Shown here one piece after another: positions 1 to 7,734 of a stretch of DNA of 15,647 bases (position 1 is its first letter; each line of letters starts with the position of its first letter). Under the pieces are notes generated by a model, which saw only the letters and a list, made by a program, of their open reading frames with translations, was not told the origin of the DNA and did no database searches. The position numbers and the translations under genes are program-made. The stretch comes from Pirellulaceae bacterium (lineage in GTDB: Bacteria > Planctomycetota > Planctomycetia > Pirellulales > Pirellulaceae). The DNA lies in assembly GCA_013002105.1 (NCBI GenBank), contig JABDKS010000024.1, positions 1 to 15,647 of the forward strand. The letters run 5' to 3'.

Positions 1-187
1 AAGTGGGTGCGCGATACCATTCGCGGCGATGAGTCACCAAGTCCGCAGACCGCACATCAGAATCGAATTGCGACTTCTCAACCGAACCGCCGCCAACTGG
101 CTCCGTCTCGCTTGTTTTCACAAGAACTCCCGATCGGATGGATGCGAGCGATTGATCCCTGCTGATCACCGCCTTGAACGAATCCAT
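1..187 (-). CDS. N-terminal fragment of an unidentified protein (runs off left edge)
   Basis: This is a minus-strand reading frame with an ATG at 187-185 that stays open for 62 codons to the window edge. The visible protein starts MDSFKAVISRDQSLAS and continues with a normal mix of acidic, basic and hydrophobic residues. Roughly 60% of its third codon positions are G or C, which fits the surrounding genes. It lies in the same orientation as tkt and about 80 bases beyond the hairpin that probably ends the tkt transcript, a sensible place for a new gene. No SD sequence is visible before the ATG. The frame is also open upstream to base 319, so another start is possible. No family is recognised. 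A competing plus-strand frame (1-165) cannot be fully excluded. Confidence 0.35.
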   Translation of the reverse strand, partial: MDSFKAVISRDQSLASIRSGVLVKTSETEPVGGGSVEKSQFDSDVRSADLVTHRREWYRAPT

Positions 188-266
188 TGCATTCGTCAGC
201 GTGCCGATTCCATGGACTCGATCGCGATTGACCGGGACAGCAATTGTGTTTTCATGGACGCCAAAC

Positions 267-296
267 CCAGTCTTGGCTGAACATTGCCAAAACTGG
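267..296 (-). terminator. Hairpin downstream of tkt, probable transcription end
   Basis: An 11-base-pair stem with an 8-base loop lies 45 bases after the tkt stop codon. On the plus strand the arms are CCAGTCTTGGC (267-277) and GCCAAAACTGG (286-296). In minus-strand RNA every position pairs, with one G-U wobble. In plus-strand RNA the same position becomes a C-A mismatch. This asymmetry suggests that the structure matters in the tkt transcript. Only a short U-rich stretch (GTTTGG) follows, so it is not a textbook intrinsic terminator. It could instead be a 3'-end stabilising structure. Confidence 0.5.
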
Positions 297-340
297 TCGC
301 GGCCTACGGTAGGGCTACATCAAAACAAAAATGCTAGCCG

Positions 341-2386
341 CTACGCCTTGGCGGCTGCCACCACTGCGTCGGCGTTGATACCGAAGTGCTCGTAGACTTG
401 GTCGTACGGGCCACTGGCACCATAACCACTCATCCCGACAAACTTTCCTTCGCTGCCAATCCAGCGATCCCAACACATCCGAATGCCGGCTTCGACCGCC
501 ACACGATTGGTCACACCGGGTGGCAAAACCTGATCGCGATAGGCTTGGCTTTGGTCGGCGAACAAGTCCATGCAGGGCATGCTGACGACACGAACTTTTT
601 TGCCTTCGGACGTCAATTGCTCGCCGGCTTGAACACACAAACCAAGCTCGCTGCCGCTGCCCATCAAAATCACATCGGGGGTTCCTTCGCAATCAGCCAG
701 CACGTAACCGCCCTTGGAGCAGTTGTCGGCCGATGCGTACTTGGTCCGGCACAGCGTCGCCATGTTTTGTCGCGAGAGCACAAACGCCGACGGGTGATTA
801 TCCATCTGCATCGCTGTCCGATAACACTCCGCCACCTCGTTGGCATCGCCGGGACGGAACACATAAAGACCTGGGATGGCTCGGCAAGCGGTCAAATGTT
901 CAACCGGTTGATGGGTCGGTCCGTCTTCGCCAACCCCAATCGAATCGTGCGTCAAAATGTAGATCACATCTTGATGCATGATGCTGGCCAGCCGCATTCC
1001 GCCACGCATGTAATCGGTAAAGACAAAGAAGGTCGCACCGTAGGCTTTTAGCCCCGTGAGCGACAATCCGTTGACGATCCCCGCCATCGCATGTTCACGG
1101 ATTCCAAAGTGCAGATTTCGACCGCCGTAGGATCCCGGCAGAAAGTCACCGGCACCGTCGAACTTCAGATCTGATTTGTTGCTGGGAGCCAAGTCGGCCG
1201 ATCCACCAATCATGAACGGAACATTCTTGGCAATCGCGTTAAGTACTTTGCCGCCGCTGTTTCGCGTGGCGTCACCTTTTTCGTCAGCCTCGAACACGGG
1301 GATGTCTTTGTCCCAACCGTCAGGCAATCGGCCATCAAACATGGCCTGCAATTCGGCGGCTTTTTCTGCGTTTTCTGACTGATAGGCTTGCCAGGTCTCT
1401 GACCAAGCCGCGTAAGCACTCGCGCCGCGGGCACCAACACCACTTTGGAAATGCTCTCGAACGCCGTCAGGCACGTGGAACTTTTCTTCGGGCGGAAAGC
1501 CATATGTCTTTTTCGCCAGTTCGACTTCGTCCCAACCCAGTGGAGCACCGTGGGCACCGTGCGTGTTTTGCTTGTTGGGTGCTCCCCAGCCGATGATGCT
1601 GCGGACGATGATCAGGGTTGGCTTGTCGTTGCAAGCTTGAAAACTGCCGATGGCTTTTTCCAAAGCCTTCAGATCGTTGGCGTCATCGACGCGAACCACG
1701 TTCCAGCCGAGACCTTCGAATCGAGTCGCGACATCTTCACTGAACGCCAAATCGGTATCACCTTCGATCGTGATGTGATTGTCGTCGTATAACCAACACA
1801 GGTTGTCCAGTTTCAAGTGACCAGCTACCGAAGCAGCTTCGCACGCGACGCCTTCCATCAAGTCCCCATCACTACACAGGGCGTAGACGTTGTAGTCGAA
1901 CAGGTTGTATTGGGAGGTGTTGTAGTTTTCGGCCAGCCATTTTTGGGCCATTGCCATCCCGACACTGTTGCTGACTCCCGCACCAAGCGGCCCGGTCGTC
2001 GTTTCGATCCCGGCTGCTTCGTCGTACTCGGGGTGACCGGCACAGACGCTGCCGATCTGACGAAATCGTTTGATGTCGTCCAATTTGATCGACAATTCGT
2101 CCAACACCTTGCCCGACTTATCGACCGCTTTGACACCGGCCAAATGCAGCACGCTGTACAACAACATCGATGCGTGACCGCAGGAAAGAACAAAGCGATC
2201 ACGATTGGGCCAGTCAGGCTGATCGGGATCGTAGTTCATCGTCTGATTGAACACTTGGTAGGCAACCGGGGCCAGAGCCATCGGTGTGCCAGGGTGGCCG
2301 CTATTGGCCGTCTGCACGGCGTCCATGCTCAGCGTGCGGATCGTATCAACGGCAAGGTTTTGTATGTCTGTCGATGCAACGGCCAT
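341..2386 (-). CDS. tkt: Transketolase
   Basis: Thiamine-diphosphate enzyme of the non-oxidative pentose phosphate pathway. It moves two-carbon ketol units between ketose and aldose phosphates in the cytoplasm. Residue numbers here count from the GTG at 2398. The N-terminal cofactor domain has GHPG (34-37), GHAS (74-77), TTGPLGAG (134-141), the diphosphate/Mg motif SDGDLMEG (176-183) with Asn207, and HGAHGAPLG (280-288). The middle pyrimidine-binding domain has GGSADLAPSNKS (398-409) and HFGIREHAM (430-438), where Glu435 is the expected catalytic glutamate, followed by THDSIGVGEDGPTHQPVEHL (483-502). The length (681 or 685 residues) is normal for full-length bacterial transketolases. The ATG at 2386 is preferred because MAVASTDIQ begins a typical N-terminus. 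The in-frame GTG at 2398 would add four residues. Neither start has a clear SD. It is divergent from the RNase Z-like gene and ends at a hairpin. Confidence 0.97.
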   Translation of the reverse strand: MAVASTDIQNLAVDTIRTLSMDAVQTANSGHPGTPMALAPVAYQVFNQTMNYDPDQPDWPNRDRFVLSCGHASMLLYSVLHLAGVKAVDKSGKVLDELSIKLDDIKRFRQIGSVCAGHPEYDEAAGIETTTGPLGAGVSNSVGMAMAQKWLAENYNTSQYNLFDYNVYALCSDGDLMEGVACEAASVAGHLKLDNLCWLYDDNHITIEGDTDLAFSEDVATRFEGLGWNVVRVDDANDLKALEKAIGSFQACNDKPTLIIVRSIIGWGAPNKQNTHGAHGAPLGWDEVELAKKTYGFPPEEKFHVPDGVREHFQSGVGARGASAYAAWSETWQAYQSENAEKAAELQAMFDGRLPDGWDKDIPVFEADEKGDATRNSGGKVLNAIAKNVPFMIGGSADLAPSNKSDLKFDGAGDFLPGSYGGRNLHFGIREHAMAGIVNGLSLTGLKAYGATFFVFTDYMRGGMRLASIMHQDVIYILTHDSIGVGEDGPTHQPVEHLTACRAIPGLYVFRPGDANEVAECYRTAMQMDNHPSAFVLSRQNMATLCRTKYASADNCSKGGYVLADCEGTPDVILMGSGSELGLCVQAGEQLTSEGKKVRVVSMPCMDLFADQSQAYRDQVLPPGVTNRVAVEAGIRMCWDRWIGSEGKFVGMSGYGASGPYDQVYEHFGINADAVVAAAKA

Positions 2387-2461
2387 CTGCGTGGTCACTC
2401 GTTAGAAAATGAAAGAAATTGCCCAGCAACTTAGGCAAAAGGGTAATGATTTACGTGCCGA

Positions 2462-2519
2462 TTCGGAAGGGTCCCCCCGGGCATGTCGGATCAGAGACCG
2501 CCGGATGCGCCTTTCCGAA
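2462..2519. other. Inverted repeat in the tkt / RNase Z-like divergent spacer
   Basis: The 220-base spacer between the two divergent genes holds a 7-base perfect inverted repeat, TTCGGAA (2462-2468) and TTCCGAA (2513-2519). With one bulged base it extends by two further G-C pairs. The 44 bases between the arms are GC-rich and contain smaller CGG/CCG pairings. The element lies about 75 bases upstream of the tkt start and 100 bases upstream of the other start. It could be a folded 5' leader or an operator. The evidence is only the symmetry. No convincing promoter hexamers were found in this spacer. Confidence 0.25.
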
Positions 2520-2618
2520 CCCCTAGGCGGGCCGGACCGTCCTGTTCCACAACTTCCAATTTTCCACATCAACCACCCAACTTCGCCTCTCGCCCACGAT
2601 CTGGCCGACTGGAAGACC

Positions 2619-3497
2619 ATGTCCCCCAACCTGACCATCTCCGCCTATTCCACCGCGTTGTTTTCCACATGGTATTTCGTACACGAATACGGAATCCTGC
2701 TCGACTGTGGTGACGGGGTCACGGCCAGCCTGATGCAGAAAGCTCGCAAGATCCGACATGTTTTTATCTCGCACGCCGATCGCGACCATGTGACCGGGCT
2801 ACTGCAATTCAACCAACTCAATGCGCGACGCGACCTGACCATTCATGCCCCTCGCGACTCCGGCTCCTTTCCAGCACTGGCAGAATTCACGCGGCGATTC
2901 GATCCCCACATGACCGGGACGCAGTGGAATTCGCTGACACCGGGCGAGGAGATCCACGTACGTGACGACCTGGTGGTCACCCCAATCGAGAATCGACACG
3001 TTGCCACCAACGGATCCGACATCAAAAGCCTCAGCTACATCGTCCAATCGGTGCATCGAAAACTGAAACCAGAATTCGTCGGCCACAACGGTGACCAAAT
3101 CGCAGCGATCCGCAAGTCGCGCGGTGTCGATGCGATCACCGATCCATCACGCGTGACACGGTTAATCTACTCCGCCGATACGCCCGTCGAATTGGACGGT
3201 CGCTACGACAACGCAGAAATATTGATTCACGAAGCCACGTTTTTGACACGTGCTGAATTGGAACCCAAAAACAGCAAGCGAAATCTCCATAGTTCGCTCG
3301 ACGAAGTCATGGAGATGGTCGCCGACAGCAACGTCAAGATGCTGATTCTGGGGCATTTTTCGTCGCGTTATTCTCGCCAGCAAATTGACGACGCGGTCCA
3401 ACGCGAACGTAAACGTTGCAACATCAAATGTCCAATTCACGTCGTCTATCCAGGCCAGCGGGCCGAGTTGTCGACCGTGCAACCGAGCAAGTGTTGA
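2619..3497 (+). CDS. RNase Z-like metallo-beta-lactamase-fold hydrolase
   Basis: A 292-residue protein of the metallo-beta-lactamase superfamily, closest by motif to ribonuclease Z/ElaC, which trims the 3' end of tRNA precursors. Visible motifs are LLDCGDG (27-33), the metal motif SHADRDHVTG (51-60), His127 in IENRHVATN, YSADT (184-188) with Asp187, LIHEATF (202-208), His224 in NLHSS, and GHFSSRY (245-251). IHEATF and HFSSRY are typical of RNase Z. The metal motif is unusual: the family normally has HxHxDH, but here the second histidine is Asp54 (HADRDH). The long flexible arm of true RNase Z was not recognised. The function may therefore be tRNA processing, or hydrolysis of another phosphodiester or small molecule. 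The ATG at 2619 is chosen because the fold starts directly after it (LTISAYSTALFSTW). An in-frame ATG at 2409 would add 70 residues of unlikely composition. Confidence 0.85.
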   Translation: MSPNLTISAYSTALFSTWYFVHEYGILLDCGDGVTASLMQKARKIRHVFISHADRDHVTGLLQFNQLNARRDLTIHAPRDSGSFPALAEFTRRFDPHMTGTQWNSLTPGEEIHVRDDLVVTPIENRHVATNGSDIKSLSYIVQSVHRKLKPEFVGHNGDQIAAIRKSRGVDAITDPSRVTRLIYSADTPVELDGRYDNAEILIHEATFLTRAELEPKNSKRNLHSSLDEVMEMVADSNVKMLILGHFSSRYSRQQIDDAVQRERKRCNIKCPIHVVYPGQRAELSTVQPSKC

Positions 3498-3558
3498 ACC
3501 ACCGGACCGTGCCAATTGCCCCGACCGAAGCATCCAGCCAAAGTGTGACGGGGGCGGC

Positions 3559-3576
3559 CAGTCGCGCATCCGACTG
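3559..3576. terminator. Small inverted repeat between convergent genes
   Basis: A perfect 6-base-pair stem, CAGTCG and CGACTG, with a 6-base loop lies between the stop codon of the RNase Z-like gene and the stop codon of the convergent glycosyltransferase gene. On the plus strand the stem is followed by TTTA. Its placement suggests a weak, possibly bidirectional terminator. The stem is short and the T-run minimal, so this is tentative. Confidence 0.3.
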
Positions 3577-3577
3577 T

Positions 3578-4858
3578 TTACTCAGCCGGTTTGGCCAAAT
3601 GCGCGAACGCATGTAATCGCTTGGTCATTGGATCTTTCAAGCGTTCTGCTAACGCGGCCGGACCGAGGTGCCTGTCGTAATAGTCGGCTGCGCCGCGTCG
3701 CAACGAAGCGACCGTGTGAGAATCAATCTGATGTAATCGGCTCAAAAGATCACGAAAGCCATCGATTCCGCGGTAGGTCAAACAGTTCACGCCGTCTTGC
3801 AGCGCCGGTCGAAAAACTTGCGGGTACTCCAAAACCGGAATCGTTCCGACTGCCAGTGACTCCACGCAATTGTGCGACATCGGGTAGGTCGTCCCAGGAG
3901 CTGCAAGAAAGAACCTCGATCGGCTGAGCGTATCGAGCCACCGCGTGATCGGGATCCGATACTCGTGGTTATCGATAAACACGAATCCAGCATCCTGGCA
4001 ACCAATCAGCTGCTCCAGATCGATATCGCTGCGGGGTGACCGCACCGCAGCACCATAGATCTGCAATGCACACTGCGTCAGTTCATATCGATTGACCGTA
4101 TGCACATACTTGTAATAGGACTTGGCCCGATAAGCTTCCTTGGATCGATAGCCTCCGAAAAACAGTTCCCAATTCCGCGGTGTCTGCCGCAACGATGCCA
4201 ACTGTAAATCTTGCTGGCTGTTGTAAATCTCCGGGTGCATGCCATAGGGCAGATCCGTTTCATTCGGGCCCAAACCGCGATAGGTAGCCTGAGTCAATTG
4301 AATCGTTCGCACCGCGAGTGGGTGATCACCACCGCGATCTCTCAAGCAGAGGTCGTAGTGGGGTGGCTGGCCACTGTGATGATCATCGCCGCCGTGGCGA
4401 TGCATCTGCACATGCTGCAATGCTTGCCACTTGAAACATTTGTGTCCCGACTGCAGAAACCGAATTCGCGGAACCATCCACAACCCATACCCCACGCGAT
4501 CCAACATCATCACCATCGCGTGAAAACGTCGACCTTGTTCGCCGTCCAAAGAGATCGACCGCAGATCCAGAAGAATGTTTTGCAAGCGCGGCCGAATCTC
4601 GTGGCTCAGCTCGCGCCAAGAATTGCGGACGTCTATCGCTTTGGGAAAGCGGTACAAAAAGCGACTTTGTCGTGCTCCCTGCTCCAAACGCTTACCGATC
4701 AATGACAACATATCCGCTTGACCTTTCCCGAACGCCGACTCAAGTTCGACGCCAACGTCGATCCGATACGATTTCACTGCAAATCGTTGCGTAGCGTCAA
4801 GGCGATTTGGAACCGATCCATGTCGCCATCTCTGGGCTGTCATCGCCTGCGTGGTCAT
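3578..4858 (-). CDS. Exostosin-like (GT-B type) glycosyltransferase
   Basis: A 426-residue protein whose C-terminal third looks like the sugar-nucleotide-binding half of a GT-B glycosyltransferase. The stretch 307-345 reads from RWLDTLSRSRFFLAAPG through SHNCVESLAVGTIPVLEYP. This resembles the exostosin/GT47 pattern in which a damaging 'S.FFL.P.G' is followed by 'EA...G.IPV'. It is followed by PALQDGVNCLTY (351-362) and a helical tail. The N-terminal part (about 30-290) is mostly alpha/beta with no motif I can name, and has a histidine-rich stretch (eight His between 148 and 179). No signal peptide or membrane segment is seen, so it is probably cytoplasmic and may act on a polysaccharide or glycolipid precursor. 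It lies 66 bases downstream of surE on the same strand. The ATG at 4858 has no SD, and an ATG five codons later is an alternative. The family assignment is moderate and the substrate is unknown. Confidence 0.65.
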   Translation of the reverse strand: MTTQAMTAQRWRHGSVPNRLDATQRFAVKSYRIDVGVELESAFGKGQADMLSLIGKRLEQGARQSRFLYRFPKAIDVRNSWRELSHEIRPRLQNILLDLRSISLDGEQGRRFHAMVMMLDRVGYGLWMVPRIRFLQSGHKCFKWQALQHVQMHRHGGDDHHSGQPPHYDLCLRDRGGDHPLAVRTIQLTQATYRGLGPNETDLPYGMHPEIYNSQQDLQLASLRQTPRNWELFFGGYRSKEAYRAKSYYKYVHTVNRYELTQCALQIYGAAVRSPRSDIDLEQLIGCQDAGFVFIDNHEYRIPITRWLDTLSRSRFFLAAPGTTYPMSHNCVESLAVGTIPVLEYPQVFRPALQDGVNCLTYRGIDGFRDLLSRLHQIDSHTVASLRRGAADYYDRHLGPAALAERLKDPMTKRLHAFAHLAKPAE

Positions 4859-4878
4859 CTCTGGGGCCGACAGCCATG

Positions 4879-4902
4879 GTCAAAAATCCCGCGGCTTTTG
4901 AC
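4879..4902. other. Inverted repeat in the surE-glycosyltransferase spacer
   Basis: A 7-base perfect inverted repeat, GTCAAAA (4879-4885) and TTTTGAC (4896-4902), encloses a GC-rich 10-base loop. In minus-strand RNA it lies 22 bases after the surE stop and 20 bases before the glycosyltransferase start. It could mark a processing site, a weak terminator or a translation control element. The stem is AT-rich and hence weak. Confidence 0.25.
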
Positions 4903-4924
4903 TGCAAGCCCATAACCAGCGAAT

Positions 4925-5689
4925 TCAGCCGGTCTTTAAATCCCAATTTGTCATCTGTTGAAGTAACGCGTGATTGGCCAAGTCAAAATTTAAAGGCGTC
5001 AATGTCACGTTGCCTTTACGCAGCTCGGTCAAGTCACTCCGTCGCGTCGGTGGGTCGGCCGGTTCGGACCAGAGCGCCCAGTAATAGTCACGTCCACCCG
5101 GATCCGTGCGTTTTTCGTAGGACCGTCCGTATTGCGCCAATCCCATTGGCACAACCTGCAGCTCGGCTGGCGTTTGCGTCGCCGCGGTGGGAATATTCAA
5201 ATTGAATAATTGCCCGTCGGCCTCGGGGTGATCCACCAAACCACCGATCACATTTCTCGCGATCACGGCCGCCGATTGAAAATCGGCATCGGGGTCGTAT
5301 TCCAGCGAAACCGCAACGCTGGTAATCCCGAAAAACGCGGCCTCGATCGCCGCTGCGACCGTTCCGCTGTAAAGGACGTTGATTCCCGCATTGAGGCCGT
5401 CGTTGATGCCACTGACGACCAAATCGACAGGGTTATCGTGCAACAACTCCGTGATCGCCAGCTTGGCACAGTCTGCTGGAGATCCATCGACCGCCCAAGC
5501 CCAATGGCGACCGCCGCGGTGAATCGATTTGCACGTCAACGGCGACAAAAAGGTGATCGAATGACTGACCCCACTCTGTTCGGTCGCTGGGGCAATCACC
5601 ACGACTTCGCCCAAATGCCGCAATTGCTGCTCCAAAGCGGCCAGTCCGGGGGCAAAAACACCGTCGTCATTGGTCAACAGGATTCGCAC
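4925..5689 (-). CDS. surE: 5'/3'-nucleotidase SurE
   Basis: A metal-dependent phosphatase that removes phosphate from 5'- and 3'-nucleoside monophosphates and is linked to stationary-phase survival in other bacteria. It is expected to be cytoplasmic. The protein is 254 residues, the usual SurE length. It opens with the family signature NDDG (7-10), giving the metal ligands Asp8 and Asp9. Ser39 in TEQSG and Asn96 in SGIN complete the expected metal site. GLNAGINVLYSGTVAAA (98-114) is the conserved phosphate/oligomer loop. The start is GTG (5689-5687). It is supported because MRILLTNDDG places the signature at the normal distance from the N-terminus and no ATG precedes it in frame. It is divergent from guaA with 222 bases between, and possibly co-transcribed with the downstream glycosyltransferase. 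Confidence 0.95.
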   Translation of the reverse strand: MRILLTNDDGVFAPGLAALEQQLRHLGEVVVIAPATEQSGVSHSITFLSPLTCKSIHRGGRHWAWAVDGSPADCAKLAITELLHDNPVDLVVSGINDGLNAGINVLYSGTVAAAIEAAFFGITSVAVSLEYDPDADFQSAAVIARNVIGGLVDHPEADGQLFNLNIPTAATQTPAELQVVPMGLAQYGRSYEKRTDPGGRDYYWALWSEPADPPTRRSDLTELRKGNVTLTPLNFDLANHALLQQMTNWDLKTG

Positions 5690-5911
5690 GTGTGGCTCGG
5701 CTATTTCGAGGCGTTTGGTTCAATTTGTCGATTTTCGGCAAACCGGCTCCTACCGTCAGCTGACAGCAATTTGCAGAATCCACCGTCACTGACCGTTTCG
5801 GTTGATTCTGTGCGAGGTTCGGCCCCTTGGGAATCGAAGTTTCATTTTCTACACTTCGTGATTGCTTCCTGCGACACCTCTTGGCTCACCATCGTGTGAG
5901 AAACCGAGCGA
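5690..5911. other. Divergent surE-guaA intergenic region
   Basis: These 222 bases must carry the control signals for both surE and guaA. Two symmetric elements are visible: a 10-base palindrome GTCAGCTGAC at 5755-5764, and an inverted repeat CGAAGT (5835-5840) / ACTTCG (5853-5858) in the likely guaA leader. Neither matches an operator or riboswitch I know, and short palindromes of this length occur by chance. No convincing paired -35/-10 hexamers were identified. Confidence 0.3.
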
Positions 5912-7507
5912 ATGAACGGATCTGACACTCTGACATCTGCCGACACCACCGATTCCGCTGAAACGCTCACGGGCCAACGAATCGTCGTGCTCGACTTCGG
6001 ATCCCAGTACGCGCAATTGATCGCGCGGCGCGTGCGTGAACAAAACGTCTATTGCCAAATCCTGCGGCACGACATTTCCGCAGAGCGAATCGCAGAACTC
6101 GCGCCCAAAGGAATCATTCTTTCGGGCGGACCGTCGAGCGTTTACCAAGACGGAGCGCCCAAATGCGATCCGGAACTGTTTCGCTTGGGCATCCCCGTGC
6201 TGGGCATCTGCTACGGAATGCAATTGGCCTGCGAGGCCCTCGGTGGCAAAGTCGACCACACGCCGTGTCGCGAATACGGCCGCGCCGAGTGCCAGATCAC
6301 CAATCACGACTCACTGTTCGTCGGACTGCCCGAGCATATGGACGTCTGGATGAGCCATGGAGATCAAGTCTCGGCAATATCGGAACAATTCGAACCGATG
6401 GCCAAGACGGGCACCTGCCCCTACGCAGCTGTGCGCCACCGCGAGTTGCCGGTTTACGCAATGCAGTTTCATCCCGAAGTCACGCATACGCCGTTGGGCG
6501 GAAAAGTGCTTCGCAACTTCGTGATCACGGTCTGCGGTTGCCAGCCCACTTGGCAACTGAGTGACTTTGCCGACGCTGCGATCGAGCGGATTCGCCAGCA
6601 AGTTGGCGATCGACGTGTGATTTGTGGGCTCAGCGGTGGTGTCGATTCCTCCGTGGTCGCAGCATTGCTTTACAAAGCGATCGGGACTCAGTTGACCTGC
6701 ATTTTGGTCGACAATGGACTGTTGCGAAAAAACGAACAAGACTTGGTGATCCACGAGTTCACCGACCATTTCAAAGCGGACTTGCACGTCGTTCATGCCG
6801 AGGACCGTTTCCTGGCTTCGCTTGCCGGCATCAGTGAACCTCAGGAAAAACGTCGCCGCATCGGTCACGATTTCATCGAGTGTTTTAAAGAAGAAGCCAG
6901 TACGATCGAAAACGCGACTTTCCTGGCACAGGGGACGCTTTATCCCGATGTGATCGAAAGCGGCGCCGACCCGGACGGACCCGCCGCGACGATCAAGCTG
7001 CACCACAACGTCGGCGGCTTGCCATCGGAACTTGGATTCGAATTGATTGAACCGCTGCGGGACCTGTTTAAAGACGAAGTTCGACGATTGGGACTTGAAC
7101 TCGGGCTGCCCGAGCAACTCGTTTGGCGACACCCGTTTCCCGGACCGGGTCTGGCAGTACGCTGCTTGGGCGAAGTCACGAAGGAAAAACTGGAGGTCCT
7201 GCGCGAAGCCGACGCGATCGTCGTCGGCGAAATCCAGTCGGCTGGACTCTATCGCGACACAAGTCAATCGTTTGCCGTATTGCTGCCTGTCCAAAGTGTC
7301 GGAGTCATGGGCGACGCGCGAACTTACGACAATGCAGTTGCCATCCGCAGTGTCAATACGGACGATTTTATGACGGCCGACTGGAGTCGGCTGCCCTACG
7401 ATTTGCTGGCCAAGATCAGCACGCGAATCATTAACGAAGTCAAAGGAGTGAACCGCGTTTGTTATGACATCAGTAGCAAACCACCGGCAACGATTGAGTG
7501 GGAATAA
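5912..7507 (+). CDS. guaA: GMP synthase (glutamine-hydrolysing)
   Basis: Converts XMP to GMP using ATP and the amide of glutamine, the last step of guanine nucleotide synthesis, in the cytoplasm. Residues 22-205 form the glutamine amidotransferase domain, with nucleophile Cys100 in GICYGMQ and the partners His187 and Glu189 in MQFHPEV. The ATP-pyrophosphatase domain starts with the P-loop SGGVDSS (241-247) and includes [10 protein letters not shown] (341-350) and HHNVGGL (364-370). The C-terminal dimerisation domain has [15 protein letters not shown] (407-421) and the typical ending [10 protein letters not shown]. The length of 531 residues is close to the usual 510-530. The first 20 residues ([20 protein letters not shown]) are an acidic, Thr/Ser-rich extension that is not part of the domain. 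The true start cannot be later than the [10 protein letters not shown] strand. It is a single-gene unit as far as can be seen. Confidence 0.97.
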   Translation: MNGSDTLTSADTTDSAETLTGQRIVVLDFGSQYAQLIARRVREQNVYCQILRHDISAERIAELAPKGIILSGGPSSVYQDGAPKCDPELFRLGIPVLGICYGMQLACEALGGKVDHTPCREYGRAECQITNHDSLFVGLPEHMDVWMSHGDQVSAISEQFEPMAKTGTCPYAAVRHRELPVYAMQFHPEVTHTPLGGKVLRNFVITVCGCQPTWQLSDFADAAIERIRQQVGDRRVICGLSGGVDSSVVAALLYKAIGTQLTCILVDNGLLRKNEQDLVIHEFTDHFKADLHVVHAEDRFLASLAGISEPQEKRRRIGHDFIECFKEEASTIENATFLAQGTLYPDVIESGADPDGPAATIKLHHNVGGLPSELGFELIEPLRDLFKDEVRRLGLELGLPEQLVWRHPFPGPGLAVRCLGEVTKEKLEVLREADAIVVGEIQSAGLYRDTSQSFAVLLPVQSVGVMGDARTYDNAVAIRSVNTDDFMTADWSRLPYDLLAKISTRIINEVKGVNRVCYDISSKPPATIEWE

Positions 7508-7542
7508 ACCCACTAAGAGGAAATCCAGCGTGTGTCACCAAT

Positions 7543-7563
7543 GATTTCGTGTGCTACGAAATC
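7543..7563 (+). terminator. Hairpin downstream of guaA
   Basis: A perfect 8-base-pair stem, GATTTCGT (7543-7550) and ACGAAATC (7556-7563), with a 5-base loop lies 35 bases after the guaA stop. It is not followed by a run of T, so it is not a canonical intrinsic terminator. It may protect the 3' end or help rho-dependent ending. The remaining bases to 7734 show no further gene or clear promoter. Confidence 0.4.
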
Positions 7564-7734
7564 GGATCAATCGTGCCCACGATTCCCCGCGTTACCCCAA
7601 CAACTTGCCACGGAACACCGGCGGCTGTGAACTGATCGGCAACGACGATTTGTCGCAACCGTCGGGTGCAAAAACCGAAGATTTTCAAGAGACAGAGACT
7701 GCGTGCAGGAAACCCTGACGCCAGGAACAATCCA

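Noticed and set aside
1..165. Plus-strand frame open from the left edge, ending in WMRAIDPC and a TGA
   Set aside because: Its composition is rich in Arg, Gln, Pro and Ser, as in shadow frames, and its third positions fit the local bias less well than those of the minus-strand frame over the same bases. It remains a possible C-terminal end of a gene.
2409..2618. 70-residue N-terminal extension of the RNase Z-like protein
   Set aside because: The stretch is Arg/Pro-rich without structure, covers the divergent spacer with its inverted repeat, and the fold begins right after the ATG at 2619.
6311..7513. 400-residue minus-strand frame opposite guaA
   Set aside because: It is antisense to a fully conserved guaA and shows no recognisable domain. 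Long antisense frames are common in this base composition.
7666..7734. Earlier ATG for EttA
   Set aside because: The extension is basic and unlike EttA N-termini. The ATG at 7735 has an AGGA at the right distance and gives the family's normal opening.
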